DNA of 64,000 nt. Origin: Luteibacter sp. UNC138MFCol5.1. Its GTDB lineage: Bacteria; Pseudomonadota; Gammaproteobacteria; Xanthomonadales; Rhodanobacteraceae. This document shows, one piece after another, positions 34,023 through 43,557 of this stretch. Numbering within the stretch: the stretch's first letter is position 1; the number at the start of each line of letters is the position of its first letter. The notes beneath the pieces are model-generated. The model was given only the letters and a program-made list of their open reading frames with translations, made no database searches and was not told where the DNA came from. The DNA lies in assembly GCF_900110505.1 (NCBI RefSeq), contig NZ_FODZ01000004.1, positions 392,892-456,891 on the forward strand, in the 5' to 3' direction. Both the position numbers and the translations under genes were made by a program.

Positions 34023-34997
34023 TCAGGCGGACGCCGGAACGACCACCGGCGGCGGGAGCAGCTTGCCCTGCGCGGTTCGTACCAGCGTGCCCACGACGAG
34101 CACCGCCATCACGAGGTTGGTGAAGACGAACACGATCGGCGCGAGCTGCGCGATGGCGCCGGTGACGCCACGCTCGGTCATGACCAGGGCACCGGTCGAC
34201 AGCGCGGTGATGCCGAAGCTGAAGGCCCAGTACGACGGCGCGAACGGCTGCTTCGTGATCCAGAAGAAGAGCCGCAACAGCAACAGCAGCTGGATCAGCC
34301 CGTAGCCCCACGCGGCCTGCGTCAGCAGCTCGGGATGGCCCTGCGTGTTAGCGAGGAAAGCGACCACGGCCACGACGGGCGGCGCGAGCTGGATGCCGAT
34401 CGTCGGCCGCAGCGGCGGCGGTAGCGAAGCGACGTTGAGCAGGCGGAACACGACGATCGATTCCAGCGCGAACCAGCTGAAGAGGCCGACGCCGAAGAAC
34501 AGGATGCCCCACGAGGGAAAGCCCAGCGTGCCGGCACCGATCGCGATGATGAAGTTGCCCGCGACGGACGGCAGGTAGATGACCGGCGTGGTGGTGGAGA
34601 CGTCGCGGTCGCCTTCGAGCATGCCGCCGAAGCGCCAGACGCCGAAGGCCACCTGGCCGATCGCGCCGCCGATCAGGGCGACGACCGCGAGCGCGTGGAA
34701 ATGCGGCGCCAGCACCACCGCCATGAGCACCGTGCTGGAGGGCGCCAGGCCCACGAAACAGCAGTTGATCGGGTGATGGATCTCCTCGATCGCCGCGTCG
34801 CGGTGGGCGATCCATTTGTACCAGAACGCCGCGGTGAGGATGAGCCAGACAACGAACGCGACGGCCATGATCGCCTCGCCGATCTCGGGCGGAAGCCCCC
34901 ACAGGCGCGCGGCGACGCGCCAGCTGCTGCCCAGCCCCACGAGGCCGAGGATCATGCCGAAGAAGCCGGCGGGAATGGTGCGAACGGGATTGGCCAT
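34023..34997 (-). CDS. SLAC1/TehA-family anion channel
   Basis: The 324-aa protein has about ten transmembrane helices. The opening IPAGFFGMILGLVGLGSSWR is the first helix of the TehA/SLAC1 family, and FAPSYWAFSFGITAL is the conserved late helix. Members are anion channels or transporters, some linked to tellurite or dicarboxylates. The ATG at 34997 gives the family start; upstream codons are basic and unrelated. The gene stands alone. Confidence 0.85.
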   Translation of the reverse strand: MANPVRTIPAGFFGMILGLVGLGSSWRVAARLWGLPPEIGEAIMAVAFVVWLILTAAFWYKWIAHRDAAIEEIHHPINCCFVGLAPSSTVLMAVVLAPHFHALAVVALIGGAIGQVAFGVWRFGGMLEGDRDVSTTTPVIYLPSVAGNFIIAIGAGTLGFPSWGILFFGVGLFSWFALESIVVFRLLNVASLPPPLRPTIGIQLAPPVVAVVAFLANTQGHPELLTQAAWGYGLIQLLLLLRLFFWITKQPFAPSYWAFSFGITALSTGALVMTERGVTGAIAQLAPIVFVFTNLVMAVLVVGTLVRTAQGKLLPPPVVVPASA

Positions 34998-35203
34998 CGG
35001 CGGTACCTGCGTGTCCTGTCGTTGATGTCGTGGTGTCGTGCCCCTTGGAAATGCGGCGTGCGGCACGGGCACGACGCACGATCGCGGTCGAGACGATCGC
35101 GCCAGAACCTGCGCCGCGCGCGCGTTCCCAAGGTGCGCCGATCGGCTCATGATTTCCCCTGTCGACGACGCATACCGTGCCGCCGCATGACCGGAGAAAC
35201 ACC

Positions 35204-35545
35204 ATGCTCGATTGGGTCGAATATCGCAGCCAGCTCATGGGCCGTATTGGCGAAATCGCCAAACTGAGCCCCGGCACCGTCCAGGGTTACCAGGCGCTCT
35301 CCAACGCCGGCGCCAAGACCAACCACCTCGACGCGAAGACGCGCGAACTGATCGCGCTGGCCGTCTCGGTCACCACCCGTTGCGACGGCTGTATCACCGT
35401 CCACACGGCGGAAGCGCTGAAGCACGGCGCCACGAAGGACGAGATCGCCGAAGCGCTCGGCGTGGCCGTGGCGCTCAACGCCGGCGCGGCGCTGGTCTAC
35501 TCGGCACGCGTCATGGACGCCGCCGAGGCCTACGAAAAAGCCTGA
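35204..35545 (+). CDS. AhpD-like/carboxymuconolactone decarboxylase-family protein
   Basis: This 113-aa all-helical protein has the AhpD-type redox motif C60-x-x-C63 followed by H67 (TTRCDGCITVH) and the helix GATKDEIAEALGVAVALNAG. Such proteins are small alkylhydroperoxidases or thiol-disulfide partners and usually form trimers or hexamers. The ATG at 35204 follows GGAG at 35192. It ends 11 bp before a strong hairpin shared with the convergent argS gene. Confidence 0.85.
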   Translation: MLDWVEYRSQLMGRIGEIAKLSPGTVQGYQALSNAGAKTNHLDAKTRELIALAVSVTTRCDGCITVHTAEALKHGATKDEIAEALGVAVALNAGAALVYSARVMDAAEAYEKA

Positions 35546-35555
35546 CGTGCCTCGC

Positions 35556-35583
35556 TGTGGGAGCGGCTCCGGCCGCTCCCACA
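35556..35583. terminator. Bidirectional hairpin between the AhpD-like gene and argS
   Basis: TGTGGGAGCGGC and GCCGCTCCCACA form a perfect 12-bp stem around TCCG. The sequence starts with the GTGGGAGCGG head of the local REP family, so it is probably a REP element acting as a terminator for both convergent genes. Confidence 0.7.
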
Positions 35584-35589
35584 TGCTTC

Positions 35590-37347
35590 CTACATCCGCT
35601 CGGGCACGTCGACGCCGAGCAGCCAGAGCGACTTTTCCAGCACACTCCGCACCAGGACGCACAGCCCCAGCCGCGACGCCCGTACCTCGGCATCCGGCTC
35701 GGACAGCACGGCGCACTCCGCGTAGAACCGGCTGAAGCGCTGCGCAAGGTCGAACGCATGATCGGCCAGGATGCCCGGCTGGTACTGCCGGCACGCCGAC
35801 GCGACCGTATCGCCGAAGGCAAGACAGGCCAGCACGACGGCGCGCTCGCTGGGCGCCACCGGGTCGATCGGTCCGATGTGCGCATCGCCCGCCTTGATCA
35901 ATAGCGAGCGCAGGCGCACGCAGGCGTACTGCAGATAGGGACCGGTCCGCCCTTCGAACGCGACGAGCCGGTCCACGTCGAAGACGTAGCCCGACAGCCG
36001 GTCGCCGGAGAGATCCGCGAACTTCACGGCCCCGATGCCCACACGTCTCGCGAGCACCGCGCGCGAACCCGCGTCGAGTTCCGCACCGTGACCCGCCTCC
36101 TTCATACGGTCTTCCGCCCGCGCCACGGCCTCGTCGAGCAGGTCCCTCAGCCGTGCCACGCCGCCGGCGCGTGTCCTGTACGCCTTGCCGTCGGGGCCGT
36201 TCACGGTGCCGAAACCGGCGTGCACGAGCTCGACGCCCGGCGCGATGCCGGCCTTCGCCGCCGCGCGGAACACCTGCGTGAAATGCAACGCCTGCCGCTG
36301 ATCGACCACGTAGACGACGCGCGCGAGTCCCGGCATGCCCGCGCGCGCTTCGAGCGTCGCGAGATCGGTCGTCGCGTAGAGCGCCGCGCCGTCGCTCTTC
36401 GCCAGCAACAAGGGAGGCACGTCCGCCCCGTCGTCCGGGCTGGCGACATCGACCACGAGCGCGCCCTCGCTGCGCCGTGCGACACCCTCGGCCTCGAGCC
36501 GGGCGACCAGCGGAGCGATCGCGTCGCGCACGTCGCTCTCGCCGTCGAGCGCATCGAAGACGACTCCCAGTTCGTCGAAGTCGCGCAGCTGCGCCGCAAG
36601 GCTGAGCTCGCGCAACGCGCGCCACAACGCGAGCAGGCCGGGATCGCCCGCCTGTAGTGCCGCCGTGTCGGCCCGTGCTTCGGCCATGCGTTGGGGATCG
36701 GCCCGGCACGCCGCGGCCGCTTCCGGATAGAGCCGTTCCAGTTCCGCCAGCGTCACCGGCGGGTTCGCGGGAAAGGGCTCGGCATCGCTACGGAAATACG
36801 CCAGCTCCGGCGACCGCCGCCGGATCGCGGCGCTGAGCATGCCCATCTGCAGTCCCCAGTCGCCCAGGTGCGCGTCGCCGTGCGTGCGCCAGCCCAACGC
36901 GGCATGCATGCGGCGCAGGCTTTCTCCCAACACGAGCGACCGCAGGTGTCCGACATGCAACGGCTTGGCGACGTTCGGGCCGCCGAAGTCGAGCACCACG
37001 AGGCGCCCCGCGCCGTCGTCCGGCACGCCCAGCGCGTCGTCTTCCACCATGGCGGCGGCGCATCCGGCGAGCGCGCGACGGGACAGTGTCAGGTTGACGA
37101 AGCCCGGTCCCGCGACGGCAACGTCCGCGAAGAGATTGTCGGCGCGCAACGCGCTGGCGATGTCCTCCGCGATGTCGCGCGGCGGCCGGCGTGCCTCACG
37201 CGCCGCCGCGAGCGCACCGTTGCATTGCAGGTCACCGAGCTCCGGGCGATCGGATGGCTGTGACCGGGCAAGGTGGACGGGAAGACCGAGGGTATCGAAC
37301 ACGGCGGCGAGCCTGGTATCGACCAGGGACGCGAGGGAAACGGGCAT
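35590..37347 (-). CDS. argS: Arginyl-tRNA synthetase
   Basis: This 585-aa class I synthetase charges tRNA-Arg. It has the Arg-specific N-terminal domain (about 1-110), the HIGH-type motif H131-V-G-H134 in NVAKPLHVGHLRS, the catalytic core with GDAHLGDWGLQMGM, and a C-terminal DALR anticodon-binding domain ending in the usual VPERM. The KMSKS-equivalent region (TRAGGVARLRDLLDEA) is degenerate, as is normal for ArgS. The ATG at 37347 has GGAG nearby. Whether the genome has a second argS cannot be told from here. Confidence 0.93.
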   Translation of the reverse strand: MPVSLASLVDTRLAAVFDTLGLPVHLARSQPSDRPELGDLQCNGALAAAREARRPPRDIAEDIASALRADNLFADVAVAGPGFVNLTLSRRALAGCAAAMVEDDALGVPDDGAGRLVVLDFGGPNVAKPLHVGHLRSLVLGESLRRMHAALGWRTHGDAHLGDWGLQMGMLSAAIRRRSPELAYFRSDAEPFPANPPVTLAELERLYPEAAAACRADPQRMAEARADTAALQAGDPGLLALWRALRELSLAAQLRDFDELGVVFDALDGESDVRDAIAPLVARLEAEGVARRSEGALVVDVASPDDGADVPPLLLAKSDGAALYATTDLATLEARAGMPGLARVVYVVDQRQALHFTQVFRAAAKAGIAPGVELVHAGFGTVNGPDGKAYRTRAGGVARLRDLLDEAVARAEDRMKEAGHGAELDAGSRAVLARRVGIGAVKFADLSGDRLSGYVFDVDRLVAFEGRTGPYLQYACVRLRSLLIKAGDAHIGPIDPVAPSERAVVLACLAFGDTVASACRQYQPGILADHAFDLAQRFSRFYAECAVLSEPDAEVRASRLGLCVLVRSVLEKSLWLLGVDVPERM

Positions 37348-37559
37348 GGAAGGCTCCGGAAGGGTCACGATCGGGCGGATTTCCTTCGCGCGCGACCGCC
37401 CCCATGTCGTACGGGAGTCGGTGAGCGCGGAATCAGCGTCGTCGTCGGAGCATCGGTACGCAAGCCATGGCGGTTGTGTACATGACGAAAGCGGTCTTCG
37501 CAAGCCAGCCACGAATCCACCGTTATCCTCGTGCGGCGGGACTTACCGGAGATCCACCC

Positions 37560-38867
37560 ATGAACACCGCTCCATCCGCCCACGGCAGGCACGCCGTCGT
37601 CATCGTCGGCGGCGGCGCGGCCGGCATCGAACTGGCGACCCGCCTGGGCCGGCGGCGTGACCTCGACGTCGTGCTCGTCGATCGCGACGCCAGCCACTTC
37701 TGGAAACCACGCCTCCACGAGCTCGCGGCGGGACTGCTCGGCGACGGCGAGGAAGCCGTGCCCTACCTGGCGCATGCGCAGGCGCACGGCTACCGCTACG
37801 AGCCCGGCGCCCTGAAACGCGTCGACACCGTCGAGCGGCGCATCGACCTCGATCAGGTCGTGCTGCCGATGACCGACGAGCTGATCCTCCCGCCGCGCTC
37901 GCTGCGCTACGACACGCTCGTGCTCGCCTTCGGCAGCCGCGTCAACGACTTCGGCACGCCCGGCGTGCTTCAGTACTGCGACATGCTCGACAGCCCGGCC
38001 CAGGCGATCGCCCTGCGTCGCAAGATCCTGGCGCTCGCGCTACGCAGTGCTGGCGATCCGGAGCGACGCATCCGCATCGGCATCGTCGGCGCGGGAGCCA
38101 CGGGTGTCGAGCTCGCCGCCGAACTACACCACGCCTTCAACGACATGCATCGCTACGGCGGCCTCGATCCGGCGTCGAAGCTGGACATCACGCTGATGGA
38201 CATGGCGAAACGCATCCTTCCCGCCGTCGATCCCCGGACATCGGAATCCGCGCACCGGGCGCTGGTCGGCATGGGCGTGAACGTGCGCGTGGGCGTCGGC
38301 GTGGACGCGGTCACCGCCAGCGCGTTCCACCTTTCGGACGGCAGCACCGTGCCGTGCGACATCCGCGTCTGGGCCGCCGGCGTCGTCGGACACGACATGG
38401 TCGCCGGGCTGGGGCCGTTCACGCTGTCGAAGGATCGCCGCATCATCGTCACGCCCCAGCTGGCGGCGGTCGGCGTCGACCATGTCTACGCCATCGGCGA
38501 CTGCGCCTTCGCCGCCGCGGCGCAGGGCGGCCCGAGCGTGCCGCCGACGGCGCAGGCGGCACACCAGCAGGCCAGCTACCTCGCCCGCGCCCTGCCGCGC
38601 GCGCTGCGCGGCGAGACCGTGGAGCCGTTCGTGTACCACGCGAAAGGCACGCTGGTGTCGCTGGGTGAATACCATGCGACGGGCGAACTGCCGTCGGTGC
38701 CCAAGGGCAAATCGCCGATCCCCATGCGTGGCTGGATCGCCAAGATGCTCTACGTGTCGCTCCAGTACATGCACCGCGCGACGCTGCACGGCTGGCCCCG
38801 CGCGACCGCGCTCTGGCTGGCCGACTGGCTGCGCAATACGACGCTACCGCCGGTGAAGCTGCATTGA
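37560..38867 (+). CDS. ndh: Type II NADH dehydrogenase (NDH-2-like FAD oxidoreductase)
   Basis: The 435-aa flavoprotein has two dinucleotide-binding motifs: GGGAAGIELATRLG near residue 17 for FAD and GAGATGVELAAEL near 180 for NAD(H). The motif YAIGDCAFAA near 309 and a C-terminal amphipathic/hydrophobic region (GWIAKMLYVSLQYMHRATL) for membrane attachment also fit NDH-2, which feeds electrons from NADH to quinone without pumping protons. The ATG at 37560 follows GGAG. A related ferredoxin-type reductase is a less likely reading. Confidence 0.85.
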   Translation: MNTAPSAHGRHAVVIVGGGAAGIELATRLGRRRDLDVVLVDRDASHFWKPRLHELAAGLLGDGEEAVPYLAHAQAHGYRYEPGALKRVDTVERRIDLDQVVLPMTDELILPPRSLRYDTLVLAFGSRVNDFGTPGVLQYCDMLDSPAQAIALRRKILALALRSAGDPERRIRIGIVGAGATGVELAAELHHAFNDMHRYGGLDPASKLDITLMDMAKRILPAVDPRTSESAHRALVGMGVNVRVGVGVDAVTASAFHLSDGSTVPCDIRVWAAGVVGHDMVAGLGPFTLSKDRRIIVTPQLAAVGVDHVYAIGDCAFAAAAQGGPSVPPTAQAAHQQASYLARALPRALRGETVEPFVYHAKGTLVSLGEYHATGELPSVPKGKSPIPMRGWIAKMLYVSLQYMHRATLHGWPRATALWLADWLRNTTLPPVKLH

Positions 38868-38878
38868 TTCATCGATTT

Positions 38879-38976
38879 TTGTGGGAGCGGACCTGGCCGC
38901 GACATCTTCTCGCCAAGAGCCGCAGGCCCTGTAGCGCACGGCCCCAAAGGCGTCGCGGCCAGGTCCGCTCCCACAA
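38879..38976. repeat. Inverted REP pair between ndh and the kinase gene
   Basis: Two identical 25-bp arms face each other (38879-38903 and 38952-38976), each with the core GGAGCGGACCTGGCCGCGAC and a GTGG head. They enclose 48 bp. The pair lies between convergent genes and can fold into a long hairpin, so it probably ends both transcripts. The element is the same family as the array at 31431. Confidence 0.75.
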
Positions 38977-38981
38977 GCCGG

Positions 38982-41270
38982 CTACAGCTCCCGCGCGATA
39001 TCGTCGAGCAGCCGGTCGATGTCGTGGCGGGCGACCGGTCGTTCGACCAGCAATGCCTCGATCCGCCCGAGCGTTTCGACGACCGTCGTCGACCCCAGCA
39101 CCAGCGCGGCGCCCTTCATGCGGTGCGCGAGGGCGATGGCGCGTTCCGGATCGGCCTTCGCGAGCGCGTCGCGCATCGCGGCAAGATCGTGCTCGCTTTC
39201 CTCGCGGAACGTGCGCTCGACCGGCGACATGCCCGGCGCGGAGGCGAGCGCGGTCTTGAGCGCGGCCAGCGACAACGGTTTGCCGAGCACCGTGTCGATC
39301 CCGCTTTCGGCGCAGCGCCGCAGGTGTACCTCGCCGTCATTCGCCGAGATCGCGATGAAATGCGTGAACGGCCCGTTCGCCGCGACCTCATGGGCCCGCA
39401 GCTCGACCGCGATGTCGTAGCCCTGCATGTCGGGCAACTCGCAGTCGAGCAATACCCCCGCGAACCGGCCCGGCACGAACGCGTCGATCGCGGCCTGTCC
39501 ATGATCGACCGCGTGGGTGTCGAAGCCGAGGAACTTCAGCTGGGCGGCGATGATCTGCCGATTGGCGGGATGATCCTCGACGAGCAGGACGGTGCCGCGC
39601 TCGGCCACCGCCGCATCGGGCGCCGCGTCCGCTTCGTCCTCCACCGGCGGCGCGACGGGCACGCGACTGGTGGGCAGCTCGATGCGCACCGCGGTGCCGA
39701 CGTCGACATCGCTGTTCAGTTCGAGGCGTCCGCCGAGCTGCCGGGTGATCTCCGCGCAGATGCCCAGCCCCAGACCCGCGCCGCCGAGCCGTGCGGAGTG
39801 CGCGCCGTGCGCCTGGGAGAACGGCTGGAACAGCTCCCTCTGGCGGTCCGCCGGCACGCCGATACCCGTGTCGAACACCTCGACGACGAGGTGACGGACC
39901 TCGTTGCCGTCCTCCCCGGCCGTTTGCCACAACGCGATGCCGACGTGGCCGCGCACGGTGAATTTCACGGCGTTCGAGAGCAGGTTCTCCAGCAGCTGGC
40001 GCAGGCGCGTCTCGTCCAGCATCAGCCACGGCAGCGGGCCCATGGGCAGGTCGAGCCGCACGTCGAGGCCTTTCTGCTCGATCGCCGTGCGCTGGCCTTC
40101 GATGACGTCGCGCGCGACGCCGACGGCGTCGCATGCCGTCAGGTCCGGCGTGAACCCCTGGTTCTCGGAGCGGCTGTAGTCCAGCGCGCTCTTGAGCAGG
40201 TTCTGCAGGCTGCGGCTGCTGGACTGGGCGATCGCCATGAGGTCGCGTTGCGGGCCCTCCATCGGCGTGCGCGAGAGCAGCTCGATCGACGAGGTGACCG
40301 CGTTGACGGCATTGCGCACCTCGTGGCTCATCACGGCGAGCAGCATGGTCTTCTGCCGTTCGCCCCGACGCGACGCGAGCTGCGCGCGACGCAGCTGCCA
40401 GAGCGCGAACACCATCGCCACGATCAGCGCGAATCCCAGGCCGAACTCCACGCGATACACCGACAGCACCTGGGAGAGGGTCGGCGCGCGCAGGTAGGCG
40501 GCCTGTAGCCAGCGCTCGATCACGGCGCGATTCTCGTCCGCGCTGATGCCCCGGACGCTATCGTCGACGATCTCGAGCCACTCGGGCGCATCCTTGTGTA
40601 CCGCGACGCGGACCGCCACCGGCATCTGGGGAATGTCGCCCGCGATGCGCAGGCTCAGCGCGTAGTCGCGACGCACGATCGGAAGATAGGCCACGTCGAC
40701 GCCGATGCCCGCGTCGGCGATGCCGCTTTCCACCGCGGCCAGCACCTGGTGAAGATCGGCCAGCGGGAGGCGCGTGACGGCGGGATGCTCCCGGCGCAGC
40801 CACGACTCGTAGGCGCCGCCGCCAGTGAACGCCACCGTCCGCCCGTCCAGGGCCCGCATGTCGAGCGTGGCGGGCCCGACGGTACGGGCGATGATGACCG
40901 TGCGGCCCTGGTAGAACGGTTCCGACAGGAGCGCCTGGTCGCCAAGATCCGCCATGAGGAGGCGATCGTTCAACGACGGCAGCAGGTCGACCCGCCGCTC
41001 CCTGAAGGCGCGCACCGAGTCCTCCCATGAACGCGTCCGCACCGTCACGATGCGCAGGCCCGTATGCCTCGCCACGAGTTCGAGGTACTGGCTGACGAGC
41101 GGATTGGATTCGCCGCGATTGACTTCGGAACCCTGCTGCGCGTCGATGGCGATGCGCATGACGGGATGGGCGGCGAGCCACGCCTTGCGCGCGGCATCGT
41201 CGGACGCGGCGGCGACGGCGCAGCCGACGCAGGCCATCCAGGCCAGCAACCCGACGAACAGGCATTTCAC
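38982..41270 (-). CDS. Hybrid sensor histidine kinase (EvgS/BvgS type)
   Basis: This 762-aa kinase has a signal or anchor, one periplasmic solute-binding domain (SBP_bac_3, about 35-270), a transmembrane helix near 288-305, and HisKA with H316 (VMSHEVRN). An ATPase domain follows (LLENLLSNAVKF, DTGIGV, GGAGLGLGI), then a receiver with D609 (LLDCELPDMQG) and an HPt domain with H716 (ALAHRMKGA). The full His-Asp-His relay is intact and should pass phosphate to the response regulator encoded just upstream. The start GTG overlaps that gene's stop by 4 bp (GTGA). Only one solute-binding domain is present, against two in EvgS and BvgS. Confidence 0.9.
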   Translation of the reverse strand: MKCLFVGLLAWMACVGCAVAAASDDAARKAWLAAHPVMRIAIDAQQGSEVNRGESNPLVSQYLELVARHTGLRIVTVRTRSWEDSVRAFRERRVDLLPSLNDRLLMADLGDQALLSEPFYQGRTVIIARTVGPATLDMRALDGRTVAFTGGGAYESWLRREHPAVTRLPLADLHQVLAAVESGIADAGIGVDVAYLPIVRRDYALSLRIAGDIPQMPVAVRVAVHKDAPEWLEIVDDSVRGISADENRAVIERWLQAAYLRAPTLSQVLSVYRVEFGLGFALIVAMVFALWQLRRAQLASRRGERQKTMLLAVMSHEVRNAVNAVTSSIELLSRTPMEGPQRDLMAIAQSSSRSLQNLLKSALDYSRSENQGFTPDLTACDAVGVARDVIEGQRTAIEQKGLDVRLDLPMGPLPWLMLDETRLRQLLENLLSNAVKFTVRGHVGIALWQTAGEDGNEVRHLVVEVFDTGIGVPADRQRELFQPFSQAHGAHSARLGGAGLGLGICAEITRQLGGRLELNSDVDVGTAVRIELPTSRVPVAPPVEDEADAAPDAAVAERGTVLLVEDHPANRQIIAAQLKFLGFDTHAVDHGQAAIDAFVPGRFAGVLLDCELPDMQGYDIAVELRAHEVAANGPFTHFIAISANDGEVHLRRCAESGIDTVLGKPLSLAALKTALASAPGMSPVERTFREESEHDLAAMRDALAKADPERAIALAHRMKGAALVLGSTTVVETLGRIEALLVERPVARHDIDRLLDDIAREL

Positions 41271-41920
41271 GGCGATCCGGCATCCAGCGCGAGCACGTAG
41301 TCGCGCAACAGGAATAGCTCGTTGTCCGAGGTGATGCGCAGCTTTCGGTAGGCACACGACTTCTGCGTGCTGATCGTCTTCAGGCTGCGCCCCGTCCGCG
41401 CCGCGATCTGCCCGACGGTGAGCCCCTCGAGCAACTGGCGGATCACGTCCCGCTCGCGCGGGGAAAGCGGCACCAGGTCCTTCGGCGGCGTTCCGTCCAC
41501 GGCTTCGCGCACCGGCACGAACTCGCGTCCGGTCATCACGGCATCGATCGCGCGGATGACGTCGTCGGGATCCTGGCTCTTGGCCACGAACCCGTCCGCC
41601 CCGGCAAGGCGCATGTTGTGCACCACCAGTTCCTGGGCATGGGCGGACACGACGAGGATCTTCATCCTCGGGTAGGACGCACGGAGCAGGTTGATGAGGG
41701 CGATCCCATCGATGTCGTCCATGGCGAGCGAGTAATCGATCAGCGCGACATCCACCGGCATCGCGGCCAGCATGGCGCGAAAAGGCCGGCTGCTCGTATG
41801 GCTGCCGACGATCACGATCGAGGGCGTTTTCTCAAGGTGTGCGATCAGCCCCTTCAGGACGAGCGCGTGGTCGTCCAGCAAGGCCACGCGCACCGAGCCT
41901 ATGTAGGATCGCGCGGACAT
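41267..41920 (-). CDS. EvgA/BvgA-type response regulator
   Basis: The 217-aa regulator has a receiver domain (acidic D16/D17, phosphoacceptor D62 in VALIDYSL, Lys in GFVAKSQ) and a LuxR-type helix-turn-helix (LSPRERDVIRQLLEG, then TVGQIAARTGRSLKTIS). It is the expected output of the downstream-encoded hybrid kinase, with which it is translationally coupled. I chose the ATG at 41920, which gives normal receiver spacing; a longer reading adds over 100 odd residues. It is divergent from exopolysaccharide locus 2, which may be one of its targets. Confidence 0.88.
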   Translation of the reverse strand: MSARSYIGSVRVALLDDHALVLKGLIAHLEKTPSIVIVGSHTSSRPFRAMLAAMPVDVALIDYSLAMDDIDGIALINLLRASYPRMKILVVSAHAQELVVHNMRLAGADGFVAKSQDPDDVIRAIDAVMTGREFVPVREAVDGTPPKDLVPLSPRERDVIRQLLEGLTVGQIAARTGRSLKTISTQKSCAYRKLRITSDNELFLLRDYVLALDAGSP

Positions 41921-42168
41921 GAGTGGACCATAGAACCATTGTATGTAGTCGAAAGCCCGGCCTCCGGCCGGTGCGGGATGAAACATATATCGGCGCGGAC
42001 CCCTTGTAAACGTTCTCATGATGCGCCGTTCATGCTCTCGCGCATGCCCGATATCGGCCATTCGTCCACCTCCGTAAGCCATACAGGCAAGGCCCGGGCG
42101 CGTTGCTACGCTTTCATCGGCCCCCTCCACAGGGGTTTTCGCCACGCACCCAAGGGGTAGGACGGGGG

Positions 42169-43542
42169 ATGGATACTGAAAGCCGCAGGGCAGCCACCGG
42201 CCAGGCCGGCGTGGCGGAGCCCGTTGTGAACGCCCGCTCCTGGACCGCACCCGGCGGCTTCGTCGCACCGGCCCTCGACACGGTGCGCATCGGCATCGTC
42301 GGCCTGGGTTACGTCGGGCTGCCCCTGGCAGTCGAGTTCGGCAAGCGCTACGCGACGGTCGGCTTCGACATCCGCAACGAACGCGTCGCGGAACTGAACG
42401 ACGGAGTGGATGCCACGCTCGAGGTCGACGCTGGCGAGCTCGCCGCGGCCGGTCGTTTGAGGTTTTCCTCCATTCTCGACGATCTGGCGGCCTGCGACGT
42501 CTACATCGTCACCGTGCCCACTCCCATCGACGACGCGCGCCGCCCCGATCTCACACCGCTGGTCCGGGCGAGCGAAACCCTGGGTAAGATTCTCAAGCCG
42601 GGCAACGTCGTCATCTACGAATCGACCGTCTACCCGGGCTGCACCGAAGAGGTCTGCGTGCCGATCCTGGAGCGCGAATCGGGCCTCGTCTTCAACCGCG
42701 ACTTCTTCGCCGGCTATAGCCCCGAACGCATCAATCCCGGCGACAAGACGCATCGCGTCACGGGCATCCTCAAGGTGACCTCGGGCTCCACGCCGGAGGT
42801 CGCGGACTTCGTCGACGCGCTCTACCGCTCGGTGATCACCGCCGGCACGCATCGTGCGAGCTCGCTGAAGGTGGCCGAGGCCGCCAAGGTCATCGAGAAC
42901 ACGCAGCGCGACCTCAACATCGCGCTCGTCAACGATCTCGCGATCCTCTTCAACAAGCTCGGCATCGACACCCTCGAGGTCCTCGAGGCGGCCGGCACGA
43001 AGTGGAATTTCCTGCCGTTCCGCCCGGGTCTCGTCGGCGGTCACTGCATCAGCGTCGATCCGTATTACCTGACCCACAAGGCCCAGCAGGTCGGCCACCA
43101 TCCGGACGTGATCCTCGCCGGACGCCGCACCAACGACGGCATGGGGCCGTACATCGCCAGCGAACTGGTCAGGCTGATCGTCCGCAAGGGCATCAACCCC
43201 GTCGGCGCGCGCGTGCTCGTGCTGGGACTCGCGTTCAAGGAAAACTGCCCCGACCTGCGCAACACCCGCGTCGTCGACATCGTCGGCGCGCTGGGCGGCT
43301 ATGGCGTGGCGGTGGATGTCCACGACCCATGGGTCCGCCGCGCCGAGGCGCGACACGAGTACGACATCGATCCGGTCGCCGAACCCGCGCACGGCACCTA
43401 CGACGCGGTGGTGGTCGCCGTGGGCCACCGCGAATTCGTGGCGCTCGGCGCCGACGGCATCCGTGCCTTCGGCAAGCCGCTCTCCGTGGTCTACGACGTC
43501 AAGTACGTGCTGCCGCGCGACGCGGTGGACGGTCGCCTCTGA
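42169..43542 (+). CDS. UDP-sugar 6-dehydrogenase (TviB/WbpA-like)
   Basis: This 457-aa NAD-dependent enzyme oxidises C6 of a UDP-hexose or UDP-N-acetylhexosamine. It has the Rossmann motif GIVGLGYVGLPLAVEFG near residue 44, the EAAKVIENTQRDLNIALVND helix, the catalytic C293 in GGHCISVDPYYL, and the NAD-sugar C-terminal domain (GLAFKENCPDLRNT). These features match the Vi-antigen TviB group rather than Ugd. About 40 extra N-terminal residues may be a linker or a late start. It leads locus 2; the adjacent epimerase probably uses its product. Confidence 0.9.
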   Translation: MDTESRRAATGQAGVAEPVVNARSWTAPGGFVAPALDTVRIGIVGLGYVGLPLAVEFGKRYATVGFDIRNERVAELNDGVDATLEVDAGELAAAGRLRFSSILDDLAACDVYIVTVPTPIDDARRPDLTPLVRASETLGKILKPGNVVIYESTVYPGCTEEVCVPILERESGLVFNRDFFAGYSPERINPGDKTHRVTGILKVTSGSTPEVADFVDALYRSVITAGTHRASSLKVAEAAKVIENTQRDLNIALVNDLAILFNKLGIDTLEVLEAAGTKWNFLPFRPGLVGGHCISVDPYYLTHKAQQVGHHPDVILAGRRTNDGMGPYIASELVRLIVRKGINPVGARVLVLGLAFKENCPDLRNTRVVDIVGALGGYGVAVDVHDPWVRRAEARHEYDIDPVAEPAHGTYDAVVVAVGHREFVALGADGIRAFGKPLSVVYDVKYVLPRDAVDGRL

Positions 43543-43557
43543 CGCCATGGCCTCCCC

